Source: UBA11540 sp045536425
GTDB taxonomy: Bacteria > Bacillota > Clostridia > Oscillospirales > Ruminococcaceae
Length of the DNA: 64,000 nt
Direction of reading: 5' to 3'
NCBI GenBank assembly: GCA_045536425.1
Contig: JAZSNN010000031.1
Coordinates: 1-64,000 of the forward strand
A program made the position numbers and the translations under genes. Below the pieces are notes generated by a model. The model was not told the DNA's origin, searched no databases, and saw only the letters and a list, made by a program, of their open reading frames with translations. This document shows, piece after piece, positions 25,080 through 34,127 of the stretch (position 1 is the first letter of the stretch; the number at the start of each line of letters is the position of its first letter).

Positions 25080-25508
25080 ATGGCAAAATCATTGAGTGCT
25101 TTTATGGCACAGAACGCTAAAAAGGTTGAAAACCGCAAAATTGTTGCATCCACCCGCTTTGTTGGTGAGGATGGTAAGCCTATGGAATGGGAGATCGCTT
25201 GCATTACCGCAGGTGAAAACCAGAAGATCCGCAAAAGCTGTATGAGGAGTGTACCGGTAAGCGGTAAGCGTGGCCAGTACACGCAGGAGTTTGATAATGC
25301 CGGCTACCAGGCAAAACTTGCCGTAAGGTGCACGGTGTTCCCGGATCTCAACGATGCAGAATTGCAGGAAAGCTACGGCGTTATGGGCGCCGAGCAGCTC
25401 ATTTCCGCTATGCTTACCGGCGGTGAGTTTGATGAGTACATTTCCGCACTCCTCGACCTTAACGGTTTTACCGATATGGGCGATCTGGTGGATGAGGCAA
25501 AAAACTAA
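25080..25508 (+). CDS. Tail assembly chaperone, short form (XkdN-like)
   Basis: 142 residues, with AGGAGG before the ATG. It is XkdN-like (ENRKIVASTRFVGEDGKPMEWEIACITAGEN ... GELISA-type end). The last sense codons, GCA AAA AAC, form an in-frame A AAA AAC slippery heptamer at 25499-25505, immediately before the TAA. This resembles lambda gpG, whose gene shifts -1 to make gpG-T. The zero-frame product is the short chaperone that would coat the tape measure protein during tail assembly. Confidence 0.88.
   Translation: MAKSLSAFMAQNAKKVENRKIVASTRFVGEDGKPMEWEIACITAGENQKIRKSCMRSVPVSGKRGQYTQEFDNAGYQAKLAVRCTVFPDLNDAELQESYGVMGAEQLISAMLTGGEFDEYISALLDLNGFTDMGDLVDEAKN
25499..25505 (+). promoter_or_regulatory. 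Programmed -1 ribosomal frameshift site A AAA AAC
   Basis: The heptamer is in the exact reading phase for tandem slippage: codons AAA and AAC with the A of GCA. The zero-frame stop follows at once. The -1 frame reads on for 63 more codons to 25696. Eight bases downstream GGAGGG (25513) can pair with CCCTCC (about 25547), with an inner AGGCA/TGCCT stem, so a stimulating structure is possible. Tail chaperone frameshifting at this locus is conserved in long-tailed phages. Confidence 0.88.
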
Positions 25509-25696
25509 TATTGGAGGGTGAGGCCGAGGCAAACTATGCCTATTACGCCCTCCACAAATTCCGCTGGAAACCCTCGGAATTTTTGGCGTTAGATCCGTAT
25601 GAGCAGGCTTTTGTTGTGGCTGCTATTGATGTGCGGGTTGACAATGAAAAGAAAGAGGCAGCAGCGGCAAAACGAAAATCAAGCAGACGGAAATAA
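25505..25696 (+). CDS. -1 frame extension of the tail assembly chaperone (G-T type)
   Basis: Read by -1 slippage at 25499-25505, this frame adds 63 residues (EANYAYYALHKFRWKPSEFLALDPYEQAFVVAAIDVRVDN and a Lys/Arg-rich tail) to the chaperone, giving a product of about 205 residues. The segment HKFRW.PSEFL..DP.E.AF..AAI is typical of T-domain extensions. There is no good ribosome binding site for independent initiation; a TTG at 25511 is the only early start. The extension should link tape measure and tube subunits. Confidence 0.82.
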   Translation, partial: LILEGEAEANYAYYALHKFRWKPSEFLALDPYEQAFVVAAIDVRVDNEKKEAAAAKRKSSRRK

Positions 25697-25741
25697 AACG
25701 GGGCTACGGCTCCGTTTTGTTTTTCCGGAAAGGAGGTACTT

Positions 25742-28111
25742 ATGGGTGCTGTTAGATCGCAGCTTGTTATCAATGACGGTATGACCTCCGCATTAAGGCG
25801 TATAAACAAGGCAATGAGCTTGATGATTGGCAACTTTGAGGCTGTACAGCGTGCCTCCGGCCAAAGCATTAACACCTCAAACCTTAACGCCGCACGGCAG
25901 GAAATTGGCAGAGCCAATGCCCAGCTTGATGTTATGGAGCAAAACTACCGTGCAATAAACGATCAACAGAACAACCTCAACAGAGGCCTAAACACCGGCA
26001 CCAAAAACGCTGGTGGGCTTTTAAGTAAAATTAAAAGTGTGGCTGCTGCGTACCTCGGTATGAAAGGCATAACTGCAACGGTTGGACTTTCGGACACTAT
26101 GACAAGCAACCGAGCCCGCCTGGAGCTCATTGTTGACGATGGCGGCAGCGTTGCAGAGCTTGAGCAAAAGATTTACGCCTCTGCACAAAGAGCCCGTGCA
26201 GGCTTTACGGAAACAATGGCCACAGTATCAAAGCTGGGGCTTGTAGCCGGTAAGGCTTTCCGCAGTAACGATGAGATCATTGCTTTCCAAGAGCTGGTAA
26301 ACAAAAACTTTGTTGTGGGCGGTGCATCCGCTACCGAGCAGGCATCTGCTATGTATCAGCTAACCCAGGCAATGGGCTCCGGGCGTTTGCAGGGCGATGA
26401 GTACAGATCCATTATTGAAAATGCCCCCTTGCTTGCAAAAAGCATTGAGGACTATATGCGGAATGTGCAGGGAGCCACCGGCACAATGAAAGATTGGGCA
26501 TCGGAGGGTAAACTTACCGCCGATGTTATTAAGGCGGCTGTTTTCAATTCTGCGGATGAGGTTGAGGAGCGTTTCAACAAAATGCCCAAGACCTGGAGCC
26601 AGGTGTGGACCTCGATGAAAAACCGAGCCATTAAGGCTATGGATCCTGTGCTTGTTAAAATCAATCAGCTTGCAAATAACGCAAAAGTGCAAAAGACCAT
26701 AAACGGGCTTGTAAACGGCTTTGCCCTCGTTGCCAATGTGGCTGCGGGAGCGTTTGAGGTTATCAGCAATATATACGCATTTATGAGTGATAACTGGAGC
26801 ACGATTGGCCCCATAATTATGGGCGTGGTTGCCGCCCTCTTGCTTTACAAGGGTGCTGTGCTTGCCATTACCGCCATTGAAACCATTTCAGCGGTGGTAA
26901 AGGGCGTGCTTGCAGCCGCCCAAATGATGCAAACGGGTGCAACCTTTGCCGCTACGGCGGCACAATACGGCTTAAATGCCGCCCTGTGGGCTTGCCCCAT
27001 TACCTGGATCATTGCCCTCATTATTGCATTGATCGTTGTTTTCGTTATCTTTACGGAGCAGATCACCGGTGCAATTTGGTGGCTGGGTGCTCTTTTCAAA
27101 AATGTTGGCCTGTGGATCGCAAATTGCGGTTTGGCAGCTTGGCAGGTTATAAAAAATGTGGGGCTTTGGTTTGCTAACCTCGGCCTTGCTATCTGGCAGG
27201 TAATTAAAAACATTGGGGCTTGGTTTGCAAACCTCGGTGCAAGTGCGTGGGCCATCATCAAAAATACCGGTTTGTGGTTTGCAAACCTCGGTATGGGCAT
27301 CTGGAATGTGCTCAAGGCTGCGGCAAGCAATGTGGGTACCGCTTTCAAAAATGCGTGGATCGGCATCCAAATTGGCTTTTGGACTATGCTGGATGTTATT
27401 ATGCAGGGCATTAAATCTTTGGCCGAAAAGGCCAATAAGTGCCTTGGTTGGATGGGTGTAAACATTGACACCTCCGGCCTCGATTTTGCATCCAAGAAAA
27501 TTGACGAGCTGAACGGCAAAAAGGAAAGCTACGAGAGCATAAGCGATGCGTGGGCAGAGGGCTTTAACACCTTTGCGTATGACAGCGTAAGCGATGCGTG
27601 GAACTCCCACGATTATGGCAGCGTTGGTGATGCAATGGGCACCTTTGACTACGGCAGCGTTGGTGATGCTTTTAACACCTTTGACACATTCCAAGACGGT
27701 TGGGGCTCCGATGCCTACGCCGCAGGTGCAGAGGTGGGCGCCGGCATTAAGGACTGGATGGGTGATAATCTTTCTGTAAATGGCATCCTTGAAAAAATGG
27801 GCGTAAGCACCGGACCGGAAACAACGGATCCGTTGGGTTACGGTAGCACCCTGGATGATATTGCAGGCGATACCCAGAGCCTTGCCGGTAGCACCGACAA
27901 AACCACGGAGGAGCTTGCATACTTGCGTGATATTGCGGAGCAGGAGGCTATTAACCGCTTTACTACCGCAGAGGTTAAAATTGATATGACGGGAATGACA
28001 AACCGCATTGACAGCAACCTCGATATTGATGGCGTTGTTGGCCAGCTTACCGATGGCTTTGTTGATGCGTTGAGTACCGCAGCGGAGGGGGTGCACGACG
28101 ATGAGCTATAA
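25742..28111 (+). CDS. Tail tape measure protein
   Basis: 789 residues; the gene directly follows the frameshifted chaperone. The N-terminal ~130 residues are coiled-coil (MSLMIGNFEAVQRA ... GRANAQLDVMEQNY). A TMP core (GSGRLQGDEYRSIIENAPLLAKSI) is followed by hydrophobic membrane-like helices at about 345-435. Residues 454-525 are four tandem 18-residue repeats (pattern N-x-G-x-W-x-A-N-x-G-x-x-x-W-x-x-x-K). A SDAW/YGSVGDA repeat region follows. It sets tail length and probably crosses the membrane during DNA injection. Confidence 0.92.
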   Translation: MGAVRSQLVINDGMTSALRRINKAMSLMIGNFEAVQRASGQSINTSNLNAARQEIGRANAQLDVMEQNYRAINDQQNNLNRGLNTGTKNAGGLLSKIKSVAAAYLGMKGITATVGLSDTMTSNRARLELIVDDGGSVAELEQKIYASAQRARAGFTETMATVSKLGLVAGKAFRSNDEIIAFQELVNKNFVVGGASATEQASAMYQLTQAMGSGRLQGDEYRSIIENAPLLAKSIEDYMRNVQGATGTMKDWASEGKLTADVIKAAVFNSADEVEERFNKMPKTWSQVWTSMKNRAIKAMDPVLVKINQLANNAKVQKTINGLVNGFALVANVAAGAFEVISNIYAFMSDNWSTIGPIIMGVVAALLLYKGAVLAITAIETISAVVKGVLAAAQMMQTGATFAATAAQYGLNAALWACPITWIIALIIALIVVFVIFTEQITGAIWWLGALFKNVGLWIANCGLAAWQVIKNVGLWFANLGLAIWQVIKNIGAWFANLGASAWAIIKNTGLWFANLGMGIWNVLKAAASNVGTAFKNAWIGIQIGFWTMLDVIMQGIKSLAEKANKCLGWMGVNIDTSGLDFASKKIDELNGKKESYESISDAWAEGFNTFAYDSVSDAWNSHDYGSVGDAMGTFDYGSVGDAFNTFDTFQDGWGSDAYAAGAEVGAGIKDWMGDNLSVNGILEKMGVSTGPETTDPLGYGSTLDDIAGDTQSLAGSTDKTTEELAYLRDIAEQEAINRFTTAEVKIDMTGMTNRIDSNLDIDGVVGQLTDGFVDALSTAAEGVHDDEL

Positions 28112-28802
28112 ATGCTATTTGTTTGGCCAGCTTATGCCGGAAACACCGAGCAAGCTGACCGTTAAGATCAAAGGCAAAAACAAAACGCTGGAGCTGCTTA
28201 ATGAGGGTGAAATAAACTTTTTACGCACTCCGGGGCTCACCGAGATCACCCTGCCGCTGACATTCCCGATGCTGACCGGCTCCCGCCGCCCAGAGTATTA
28301 CCTTAACCTTTTGGAAAAGGCAAAGACCGGCAGGAGCACAACGCAGTTTATTATGACCAGAACAACGCCAAACGGCAGGCTGCTTTTTGATACCAATATC
28401 AAGGTAAGCGTGGAGGACTACACTATTACGGAAAGTGCCACAAACGGCCTGGATGTATCGGTGGAGGTAAACCTCAAGCAGTACCGTGATTATGGTACCA
28501 AGACCATTAAGGTTGAAACGGAGGCCAAGAAAACCACCGCAGCAGTTACACAGCAGACACAACCCAAAAAGCAAACAACTACCACAAAGACCGCAACTGT
28601 AACAAAAGAACGGCCAGCAACTACCGCCCCAAAAGCTACCACCTACACCGTTAAAAAGGGTGATTGCTTATGGAATATTGCAAAAAAATATTTAGGAAAT
28701 GGTGCAAAGTACAACCTAATTTACAACGCAAATAAGGATAAGATCAAAAACCCTAACCTTATTTATGTTGGCCAGGTTTTGACCATTCCGCAGGTTAAGT
28801 AA
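28101..28802 (+). CDS. LysM-domain baseplate protein, XkdP-like
   Basis: 233 residues. The N-terminal ~135 residues resemble the XkdP/gp53-like baseplate wedge (YLFGQLMPETPSKLTVKIKGKN, EINFLRTPGLTEITLP). A Thr/Lys-rich linker (~50 residues) leads to a C-terminal LysM domain (YTVKKGDCLWNIAKKYLG ... LIYVGQVLTIPQV), which binds peptidoglycan. It overlaps its neighbours and lies in standard PBSX-like order. It anchors the baseplate to the cell wall during infection. Confidence 0.9.
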   Translation: MSYKCYLFGQLMPETPSKLTVKIKGKNKTLELLNEGEINFLRTPGLTEITLPLTFPMLTGSRRPEYYLNLLEKAKTGRSTTQFIMTRTTPNGRLLFDTNIKVSVEDYTITESATNGLDVSVEVNLKQYRDYGTKTIKVETEAKKTTAAVTQQTQPKKQTTTTKTATVTKERPATTAPKATTYTVKKGDCLWNIAKKYLGNGAKYNLIYNANKDKIKNPNLIYVGQVLTIPQVK

Positions 28803-29767
28803 TGACCTACGAGCTTTTGATACAGCACGGTAAAACCATTATGTACCCGCCCATTGTTGACGGTGTAACGGTGGAATGGGAACGGCAGGGGCAACCCGGT
28901 AAGCTCACCTTTGAGGTTATCAAAACGGAAAACCTCTCTTTTGAGGAGGGCGATCCCTGCCGTTTCTCGGTAGATGGTGAGCCGTTGTTTTACGGGTTTG
29001 TGTTCGATAAATCACGATCCGGCAGTAGCCCCGAAAAGGTTAAGGTTACTGTGTACGATCAGCTGTATTACCTTAAAAACAAAGATACCTATGTGTACAG
29101 CAATAAAACAGCCACAGAGGTTGTTAAAATGATTGCAGAGGACTTTGGGCTTAACCTCGGCACCCTGGATGATACCGGTTATAAAATCGAAACCAGGACA
29201 GAGGAAAACACAAGCCTCTTTGACATCATACAAAACGCTTTGGATGCCACCACAAAGGCAAAAACAGAGATGTATGTGCTCTATGACAAAGCGGGCAAGC
29301 TAATGCTTACCAATATTGGCAATATGAAATTGGGCATCGTAATTAACGAGGAAACAGCCGGCAATTACGAATACAAGAGCAGCATTGCCGATAACACATA
29401 CAACAGAATAAAATTGCTCTATGAGGACAGCGATGCCGGCACCCGCCAGGTGTACATTGCCCAGGATAGCTCCAACATTAACAAGTGGGGTGTGTTGCAG
29501 TATTACGAAAAGCTGAACGATGCGACCAATGCCAAAACAATGGCAGATGCCTTGCTCAAACTTTATAATGCAAAAACCCGCACCTTGAAAATATCGGATG
29601 CCTTGGGTGATACCAGGGTAAGAGCCGGTACAATGCTGGTGGTTATGCTTGGGTTGGGTGATATAAACCTCTCAAATTTCCTTTTGGTTGAGCAGGTAAA
29701 ACACACCTTTTCCAACGGCCAACACCTTATGGAGTTAAAACTGCGAGGTGGTAAATTTGTCGCTTGA
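28802..29767 (+). CDS. Baseplate hub protein, XkdQ-like
   Basis: 321 residues. It is homologous in pattern to XkdQ (VTVEWERQGQPGKLTFEVIK, EGDPCRFSVDGEPLFYGFVFDKSR, LLVEQVKHTFSNGQHLMELKLRGG), related to gpD/gp27 hub proteins. Its start overlaps the LysM gene stop. It should form the central baseplate hub on which the tube assembles. Confidence 0.88.
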   Translation: MTYELLIQHGKTIMYPPIVDGVTVEWERQGQPGKLTFEVIKTENLSFEEGDPCRFSVDGEPLFYGFVFDKSRSGSSPEKVKVTVYDQLYYLKNKDTYVYSNKTATEVVKMIAEDFGLNLGTLDDTGYKIETRTEENTSLFDIIQNALDATTKAKTEMYVLYDKAGKLMLTNIGNMKLGIVINEETAGNYEYKSSIADNTYNRIKLLYEDSDAGTRQVYIAQDSSNINKWGVLQYYEKLNDATNAKTMADALLKLYNAKTRTLKISDALGDTRVRAGTMLVVMLGLGDINLSNFLLVEQVKHTFSNGQHLMELKLRGGKFVA

Positions 29768-30152
29768 TATAAACACACTTGTAAAAGCGGTAAAGCGTGC
29801 CGCCGTTGATGCTGTGATGGCACAAAAGCCAATGGCGTTTTGCTTGGGTGAGGTTGTTTCAGCCTCCCCCTTAAAAATATCCGTTGACCAAAAAATGACA
29901 CTCACGGCGGCGCAGCTCATACTCACCAATGCGGTGCGTGATTATGTGGTATATATGACCGTTGACCACAGCACCGATAGCACAAGCGGCGGCAGCGGTG
30001 ATAGCTCCTTTGCATCCCACAGCCATAAGTACACCGGTAAGAAAAAGTACACGGTGCACCTGGGGCTTAAAAAGGGTGAAAAGGTTATCCTGCTCCGGTG
30101 CGATGGTGGGCAAAAATTTATTGTCTTTGACAGAGTGGAGGTGCCCAAGTAA
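29757..30152 (+). CDS. DUF2577 baseplate protein, XkdR-like
   Basis: 131 residues from a TTG at 29757, which has GAGGTGG seven bases upstream; a GTG at 29748 is an alternative but sits inside that site. The N-terminus MSLDINTLVKAVKRAAVDAV and the body (FCLGEVVSASPLKISVDQKMTL, GEKVILLRCDGGQKFIVFDRV) match DUF2577. The central His/Ser stretch (SFASHSHKY) is typical. It is part of the conserved baseplate block. Confidence 0.85.
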   Translation: MSLDINTLVKAVKRAAVDAVMAQKPMAFCLGEVVSASPLKISVDQKMTLTAAQLILTNAVRDYVVYMTVDHSTDSTSGGSGDSSFASHSHKYTGKKKYTVHLGLKKGEKVILLRCDGGQKFIVFDRVEVPK

Positions 30153-30571
30153 TGGCTGAAATGCAATTTTTACCGCAAACCGGTGATGATATTGACCTTA
30201 TGGAGTTTGCCATAGAGGAGCAGCCCAGCTACACCTACAAGCTGGATATAGACAAAGGGCGTATAAGAGGTATGACGGATGAGGCAGATGCAATGCTCCA
30301 GGCCGTTTACCTTATCCTTTCCGTGGAAAGGTACCAATACCCCATTTATTCATTTAACTACGGCGTGGAGCTTGCTGACCTCATAGGACAGCCCAAAGAT
30401 TATGTGATGAGTGAGGCAAAGCGCCGCATTACCGAGGCCTTAACGCAGGATGATCGTATTGAGAGTGTTGACGGGTGGGCCTTTGAAACCACCAAAAAAT
30501 CAGTTATTGTTACCTTTACGGTGCATACGATTTTTGGCGATATTGAAACAACAAAGGAGGTGGCGGTATGA
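30152..30571 (+). CDS. DUF2634 baseplate protein, XkdS-like
   Basis: 139 residues. The DUF2634 pattern is clear: YTYKLDIDKGRIRGMTDEA, ERYQYPIYSFNYGVELADLIGQP and DRIESVDGWAFETTKKS. This is a gp25/lysozyme-like baseplate wedge component. The gene overlaps the upstream stop and the gpJ-like gene downstream. Confidence 0.9.
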   Translation: MAEMQFLPQTGDDIDLMEFAIEEQPSYTYKLDIDKGRIRGMTDEADAMLQAVYLILSVERYQYPIYSFNYGVELADLIGQPKDYVMSEAKRRITEALTQDDRIESVDGWAFETTKKSVIVTFTVHTIFGDIETTKEVAV

Positions 30572-31797
30572 GCTTATTTGAGGATCGTACCTTTGAAAAC
30601 TTGCTTGCAAGTGCACTTGCAAGGGTAAGCCCCACCCTGGATAAGAGGGAGGGCTCCCTCGTGTATAACGGCAATGCCCCGGCAATGGCAGAGCTGGCAC
30701 AGTTATACATTGGCCTGGACTTTGTTTTTACGGCCACTTATATTGCCACCGCACCCCGTGAGTACCTTATTGAGCGTGCAAAGGATCGTGGTATGGAGCC
30801 CAAAGCGGCAAGTGCTGCGGTATTCCGTGCAGAGTTTAATATTGAGGTGCCCGCAGGTGCACGCTTTTCCTGTGAGGATCTTAACTTTTATGTGGCAGAG
30901 CGTATGCCTACCGATGAGGACACGGCAACCGGCTTGAGCCATAAGGTTATTTGCGAAACCGCCGGCACGGTGGCCAATGACTACACCGGGGCACTTATTC
31001 CCATTGAGTACATTGACGGGCTGGCATCCGCAAACCTCGTTGAGCTGCTTATCCCTGGCGATGATGAGGAGGATACGGAGGTATTTAGGCAAAGGATCCT
31101 GGATGCCCTCCAATCGCAGGCGTTTGGTGGAAACCAAGCAGATTACAAGCAAAAAGTTTTGAGCATTGATGGTGTGGCCGCCGTTAAGGTGCACCCCGTA
31201 TGGAACGCTGACACGCCCCCCGCTGCCTTTATTCCCTCCGAGGCGGTACAGGCGTGGTTTAATGGCGGTATGGCCGGTGTAACCGATACGGCGGCAAAGG
31301 AATGGCTCACAGCCATTTACAACGCTGCCATCAATAAAAAGCTGACGGTGGGCGGCACGGTCCGCTTGGTGGTTATGGCTGCCAACAATTCTGCACCCTC
31401 GGAGCTTTTGCTTGAAACCGTACAAACCACTATTGATCCCACGCAAAATGCCGGTGAGGGTATGGGGCTTGCCCCCATTGGCCACATCGTTAAGGTGGAT
31501 GGTGTTAAGCTCCAAACCATTAACATTACCACCAACATTGTGCTTACGGCAGGCTGGGTGTGGGCCAACGCAAAGCCCTACATTGAGGAGGTTATTGATA
31601 ACTATTTCAATGAGCTTGCCGAGGCCTGGGAAAGCAGCACCAACCTGGTTGTGCGTATTTCCCAAATTGAAAGCCGGATCCTGCAAGAGTGCTCCGCTTT
31701 TGTTATGGATATATCCGGCACGCAGATCAATGGCGGCAACGCCAATATAACACTCGGTGAGGACTACATCCCCGTGCGAGGTGTTATAAATGAATGA
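30568..31797 (+). CDS. Baseplate J-like protein, XkdT-like
   Basis: 409 residues. Motifs of the baseplate J/gp47 family are present: LDKREGSLVYNGNAPAMAELAQ, FSCEDLNFYVAERM, GDDEEDTEVFRQRILDALQSQAFGG and DGVAAVKVHPVWN. It is a major wedge component of contractile tails. It sits between the DUF2634 and DUF2313 genes exactly as in PBSX-like phages. Confidence 0.92.
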   Translation: MSLFEDRTFENLLASALARVSPTLDKREGSLVYNGNAPAMAELAQLYIGLDFVFTATYIATAPREYLIERAKDRGMEPKAASAAVFRAEFNIEVPAGARFSCEDLNFYVAERMPTDEDTATGLSHKVICETAGTVANDYTGALIPIEYIDGLASANLVELLIPGDDEEDTEVFRQRILDALQSQAFGGNQADYKQKVLSIDGVAAVKVHPVWNADTPPAAFIPSEAVQAWFNGGMAGVTDTAAKEWLTAIYNAAINKKLTVGGTVRLVVMAANNSAPSELLLETVQTTIDPTQNAGEGMGLAPIGHIVKVDGVKLQTINITTNIVLTAGWVWANAKPYIEEVIDNYFNELAEAWESSTNLVVRISQIESRILQECSAFVMDISGTQINGGNANITLGEDYIPVRGVINE

Positions 31798-32410
31798 TAG
31801 AAAATTGATTGACTACCTCCCGCCCGTATTGCAGGCCGTGCTTGAGTATGTGCAGATAACTGCCGCACAGCAACCGGAGTTTGAGCTGGCTTGGGATGCC
31901 CTTAACTTTGTTATGGATAATCAATTTATTGATACCGCAACCGAGGAGGGCGTTGCAGTATGGGAAAAGGAGCTCAACATTGTACCCCTTAATACGGAAA
32001 CGCTGGAGGAGCGTAAACAGCGTATAAAAACCGCCTGGACCTATGGCGTGGTTTATACCTATAATTGGCTGGTGAATTGGTTAAAAACCTCCTGCGGTGA
32101 TACACGCCGCTTGCCCACCATCAATGATTATACCCTTCGTGTAGCGTTGCCCGTTTCTGTTGACTACATAAGAATTTTGGAGGATATGAGGCGGTATATA
32201 TCGGCCAATGTGCTTATAGATCCCCTCATCCTGCTTACCAAAATTGATATGACACACTATGTGGGTGCCGCTTTCCGGCACTCGGTGCGCCAGACGATGC
32301 AAACACCGGCGTGGGATATGGATAACATAAACCTGCTTACCGATGAAAACGGCATCGTGCTTATGGAGGAGGCAGGCAGCAAAATACTTTATGAGGAGGT
32401 TGTTGTATGA
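31790..32410 (+). CDS. DUF2313 (YmfQ/XkdU-like) baseplate protein
   Basis: 206 residues. The start DRKLIDYLPPVLQAVLEYVQ and middle ELNIVPLNTETLEERKQRIKTAW are diagnostic of YmfQ/DUF2313 proteins, which attach fibres to the baseplate. Both ends overlap adjacent genes by a few bases. The tail fibre gene follows. Confidence 0.9.
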   Translation: MNDRKLIDYLPPVLQAVLEYVQITAAQQPEFELAWDALNFVMDNQFIDTATEEGVAVWEKELNIVPLNTETLEERKQRIKTAWTYGVVYTYNWLVNWLKTSCGDTRRLPTINDYTLRVALPVSVDYIRILEDMRRYISANVLIDPLILLTKIDMTHYVGAAFRHSVRQTMQTPAWDMDNINLLTDENGIVLMEEAGSKILYEEVVV

Positions 32411-33687
32411 CACCTAATTTAACAGATGCCGGCAAAAATCTTTTGCTCCGGGCATTAACAGGTGAAACCATCACCTTTACCAAAATACAGCTTGGTAACG
32501 GTCCTGCTCAAGATGCGAAAGCGGCAACGGGGCTGGTAAACCCCCTGCTTACTGTTGAGCTTTCCAAAATGGAGGTTGGCCAGGAATATGTTACCCTTAC
32601 AGCTGCTTTTACCAACGGTACCGTTGTGAGTGGTTTTCATATCACGGAGGCGGGTTTTTATGCCAAGGATCCGGATGATGAAACCAAAGAGCTTTTGTAC
32701 GCCCTCGGCAACGAGGATGAAAGCACCGCAGACTATGTACCGAATAACGCAAACCGCATCCTGGAAATGGAGTTTAATGCTCTGCTTTTCGTGGGCGATG
32801 CGGAAAATGTGGCGGCGGCTATTAACAGCTCCCTTGTTTATGCCTCTGCTGCTGACCTTGAGGCACACACCGGAAATGTGGAAAACCCGCACGGCGTTAC
32901 AAAGGAGCAGGTGGGGCTCGGCAATGTTCCCAACAGGAGCACCAACGATCAAACCCCTACCTATGAAACCGCAACATCCTTTGCAACCCTTACCTCCGGT
33001 GAAAAGTTAAGCACCGCCTTTGGAAAAATCAAGCTGGCGATCACCAACCTTATTAACCACATTGGTAACAGGAGCAACCCGCACGGTGTAACAGCCGCAC
33101 AGGTAAATGCGGCGGCAAAGGCTCATACGCACAATGCCACCGACATTAACGCCGGTACGGTGCCTGTTGCCCGTGGTGGCACAGGTGCAAGCTCTTTCCC
33201 ATCCGGTGCTTTGGTGCGTGGCACGGGCGGCACCTCCTTATCCTATTTACAGGGTGCAGGTGCTTTATACTCACCCTCTACCGGCAACCCTCGATTTGGC
33301 ACCCTGCCCATTTCAATGGGCGGCACGGGTGTTACAACTCTTAACGCCTTGCTTTCCTTGGTGGCAAGTAACCTTTTTGTGGTTGGCCATTACACCGGTG
33401 ATGGTACACAAGGGCGTGAAATTGATCTCGGTTTTCATCCGCAGGCAGTTTTGCTTTTCAGCGCCTTTGGTAACACCAACGATGATGTTGACGATAACCA
33501 CGGCGGTTTGGCTCTGCGTAACTACAACTGCGTAAGACGGAGTGCAGGCACAAACGGCCTCACCTCCTGGAGTAATGCCTACACCGTTATGGCTGTTACC
33601 ACTAACGGCTTTAAGGTGAATTATTACAGCAGTTATATACGCTCTAACGAAAGCGGCGTACATTTCTATTATATTGCATTTAGATAA
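32407..33687 (+). CDS. Tail fibre protein
   Basis: 426 residues. The N-terminal ~150 residues match the phage tail-collar/fibre attachment domain (LTDAGKNLLLRALTGETITFTKIQLGNG, FHITEAGFYAKDPDDE). The middle contains collagen-like or shaft repeats with NPHGVTKEQVGLGNV and NPHGVTAAQVNAAAKAHTH. ARGGTGASSF and SMGGTGVTTL mark turns before a C-terminal receptor-binding tip rich in aromatic and Asn residues. It probably binds host surface polymers, alongside the DGR-diversified protein encoded three genes on. Confidence 0.88.
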   Translation: MTPNLTDAGKNLLLRALTGETITFTKIQLGNGPAQDAKAATGLVNPLLTVELSKMEVGQEYVTLTAAFTNGTVVSGFHITEAGFYAKDPDDETKELLYALGNEDESTADYVPNNANRILEMEFNALLFVGDAENVAAAINSSLVYASAADLEAHTGNVENPHGVTKEQVGLGNVPNRSTNDQTPTYETATSFATLTSGEKLSTAFGKIKLAITNLINHIGNRSNPHGVTAAQVNAAAKAHTHNATDINAGTVPVARGGTGASSFPSGALVRGTGGTSLSYLQGAGALYSPSTGNPRFGTLPISMGGTGVTTLNALLSLVASNLFVVGHYTGDGTQGREIDLGFHPQAVLLFSAFGNTNDDVDDNHGGLALRNYNCVRRSAGTNGLTSWSNAYTVMAVTTNGFKVNYYSSYIRSNESGVHFYYIAFR

Positions 33688-33706
33688 GAGGGGGGGGGTA
33701 AAGTAA

Positions 33707-33931
33707 ATGTACACAGTTTTAAGAGAGGATGGAAACTACCTCAACAACGGCCAGGGTACTTACAATGAGTATATTGTGGATAACATTGAGGATGTGGCAA
33801 CTTTGCCCACCGGTAAAGATAACAAGAGCATCAACAGACCACGCCCAGGCAGCACCGCACTTGTAACAAACGCTGGTATGGTGTATGTACTCAATAATGC
33901 CCGTGAGTGGGTTGTGCTTGTAGAGGGGTGA
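33707..33931 (+). CDS. Small tail-associated protein
   Basis: 74 residues. Its ribosome binding site is a run of nine G at 33690-33698, nine bases from the ATG. The sequence (YIVDNIEDVATLPTGKDNKS, RPGSTALVTNAGMVYVLNNAREWVVL) is a short beta-rich protein often found next to tail fibre genes. The role is unknown, possibly fibre or baseplate decoration. Confidence 0.7.
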   Translation: MYTVLREDGNYLNNGQGTYNEYIVDNIEDVATLPTGKDNKSINRPRPGSTALVTNAGMVYVLNNAREWVVLVEG

Positions 33932-33935
33932 TAAT

Positions 33936-34121
33936 ATGGCAAATATGGCTGTATTGATCCCCAGACCAAAGGACAATAACCCCATAACCCTTTTGCTTAT
34001 GCGTAAAGGTAAAAGCAAGGTTATTGAGCCGCCTGCCGGCTCCGTATTCCTTGCTGACGAAAACAACAGGCTCCTCCGTGATGAACGGGGAGCCTATTTA
34101 ATTGAAAACAAGGAGGACTAA
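33936..34121 (+). CDS. Small hypothetical protein before the DGR target
   Basis: 61 residues, four bases after the previous stop. The sequence (AVLIPRPKDNNPITLLLMRKGKSKVIEP ... NNRLLRDERGAYLIENKED) is compact and charged. It does not resemble an Avd accessory protein: those are longer four-helix bundles. The function is unknown. Confidence 0.65.
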   Translation: MANMAVLIPRPKDNNPITLLLMRKGKSKVIEPPAGSVFLADENNRLLRDERGAYLIENKED

Positions 34122-34127
34122 ACCACT

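Noticed and set aside
33160..33340. Second DGR variable repeat in the tail fibre gene
   Set aside because: The GGTG-rich repeats there do not align with the template repeat.
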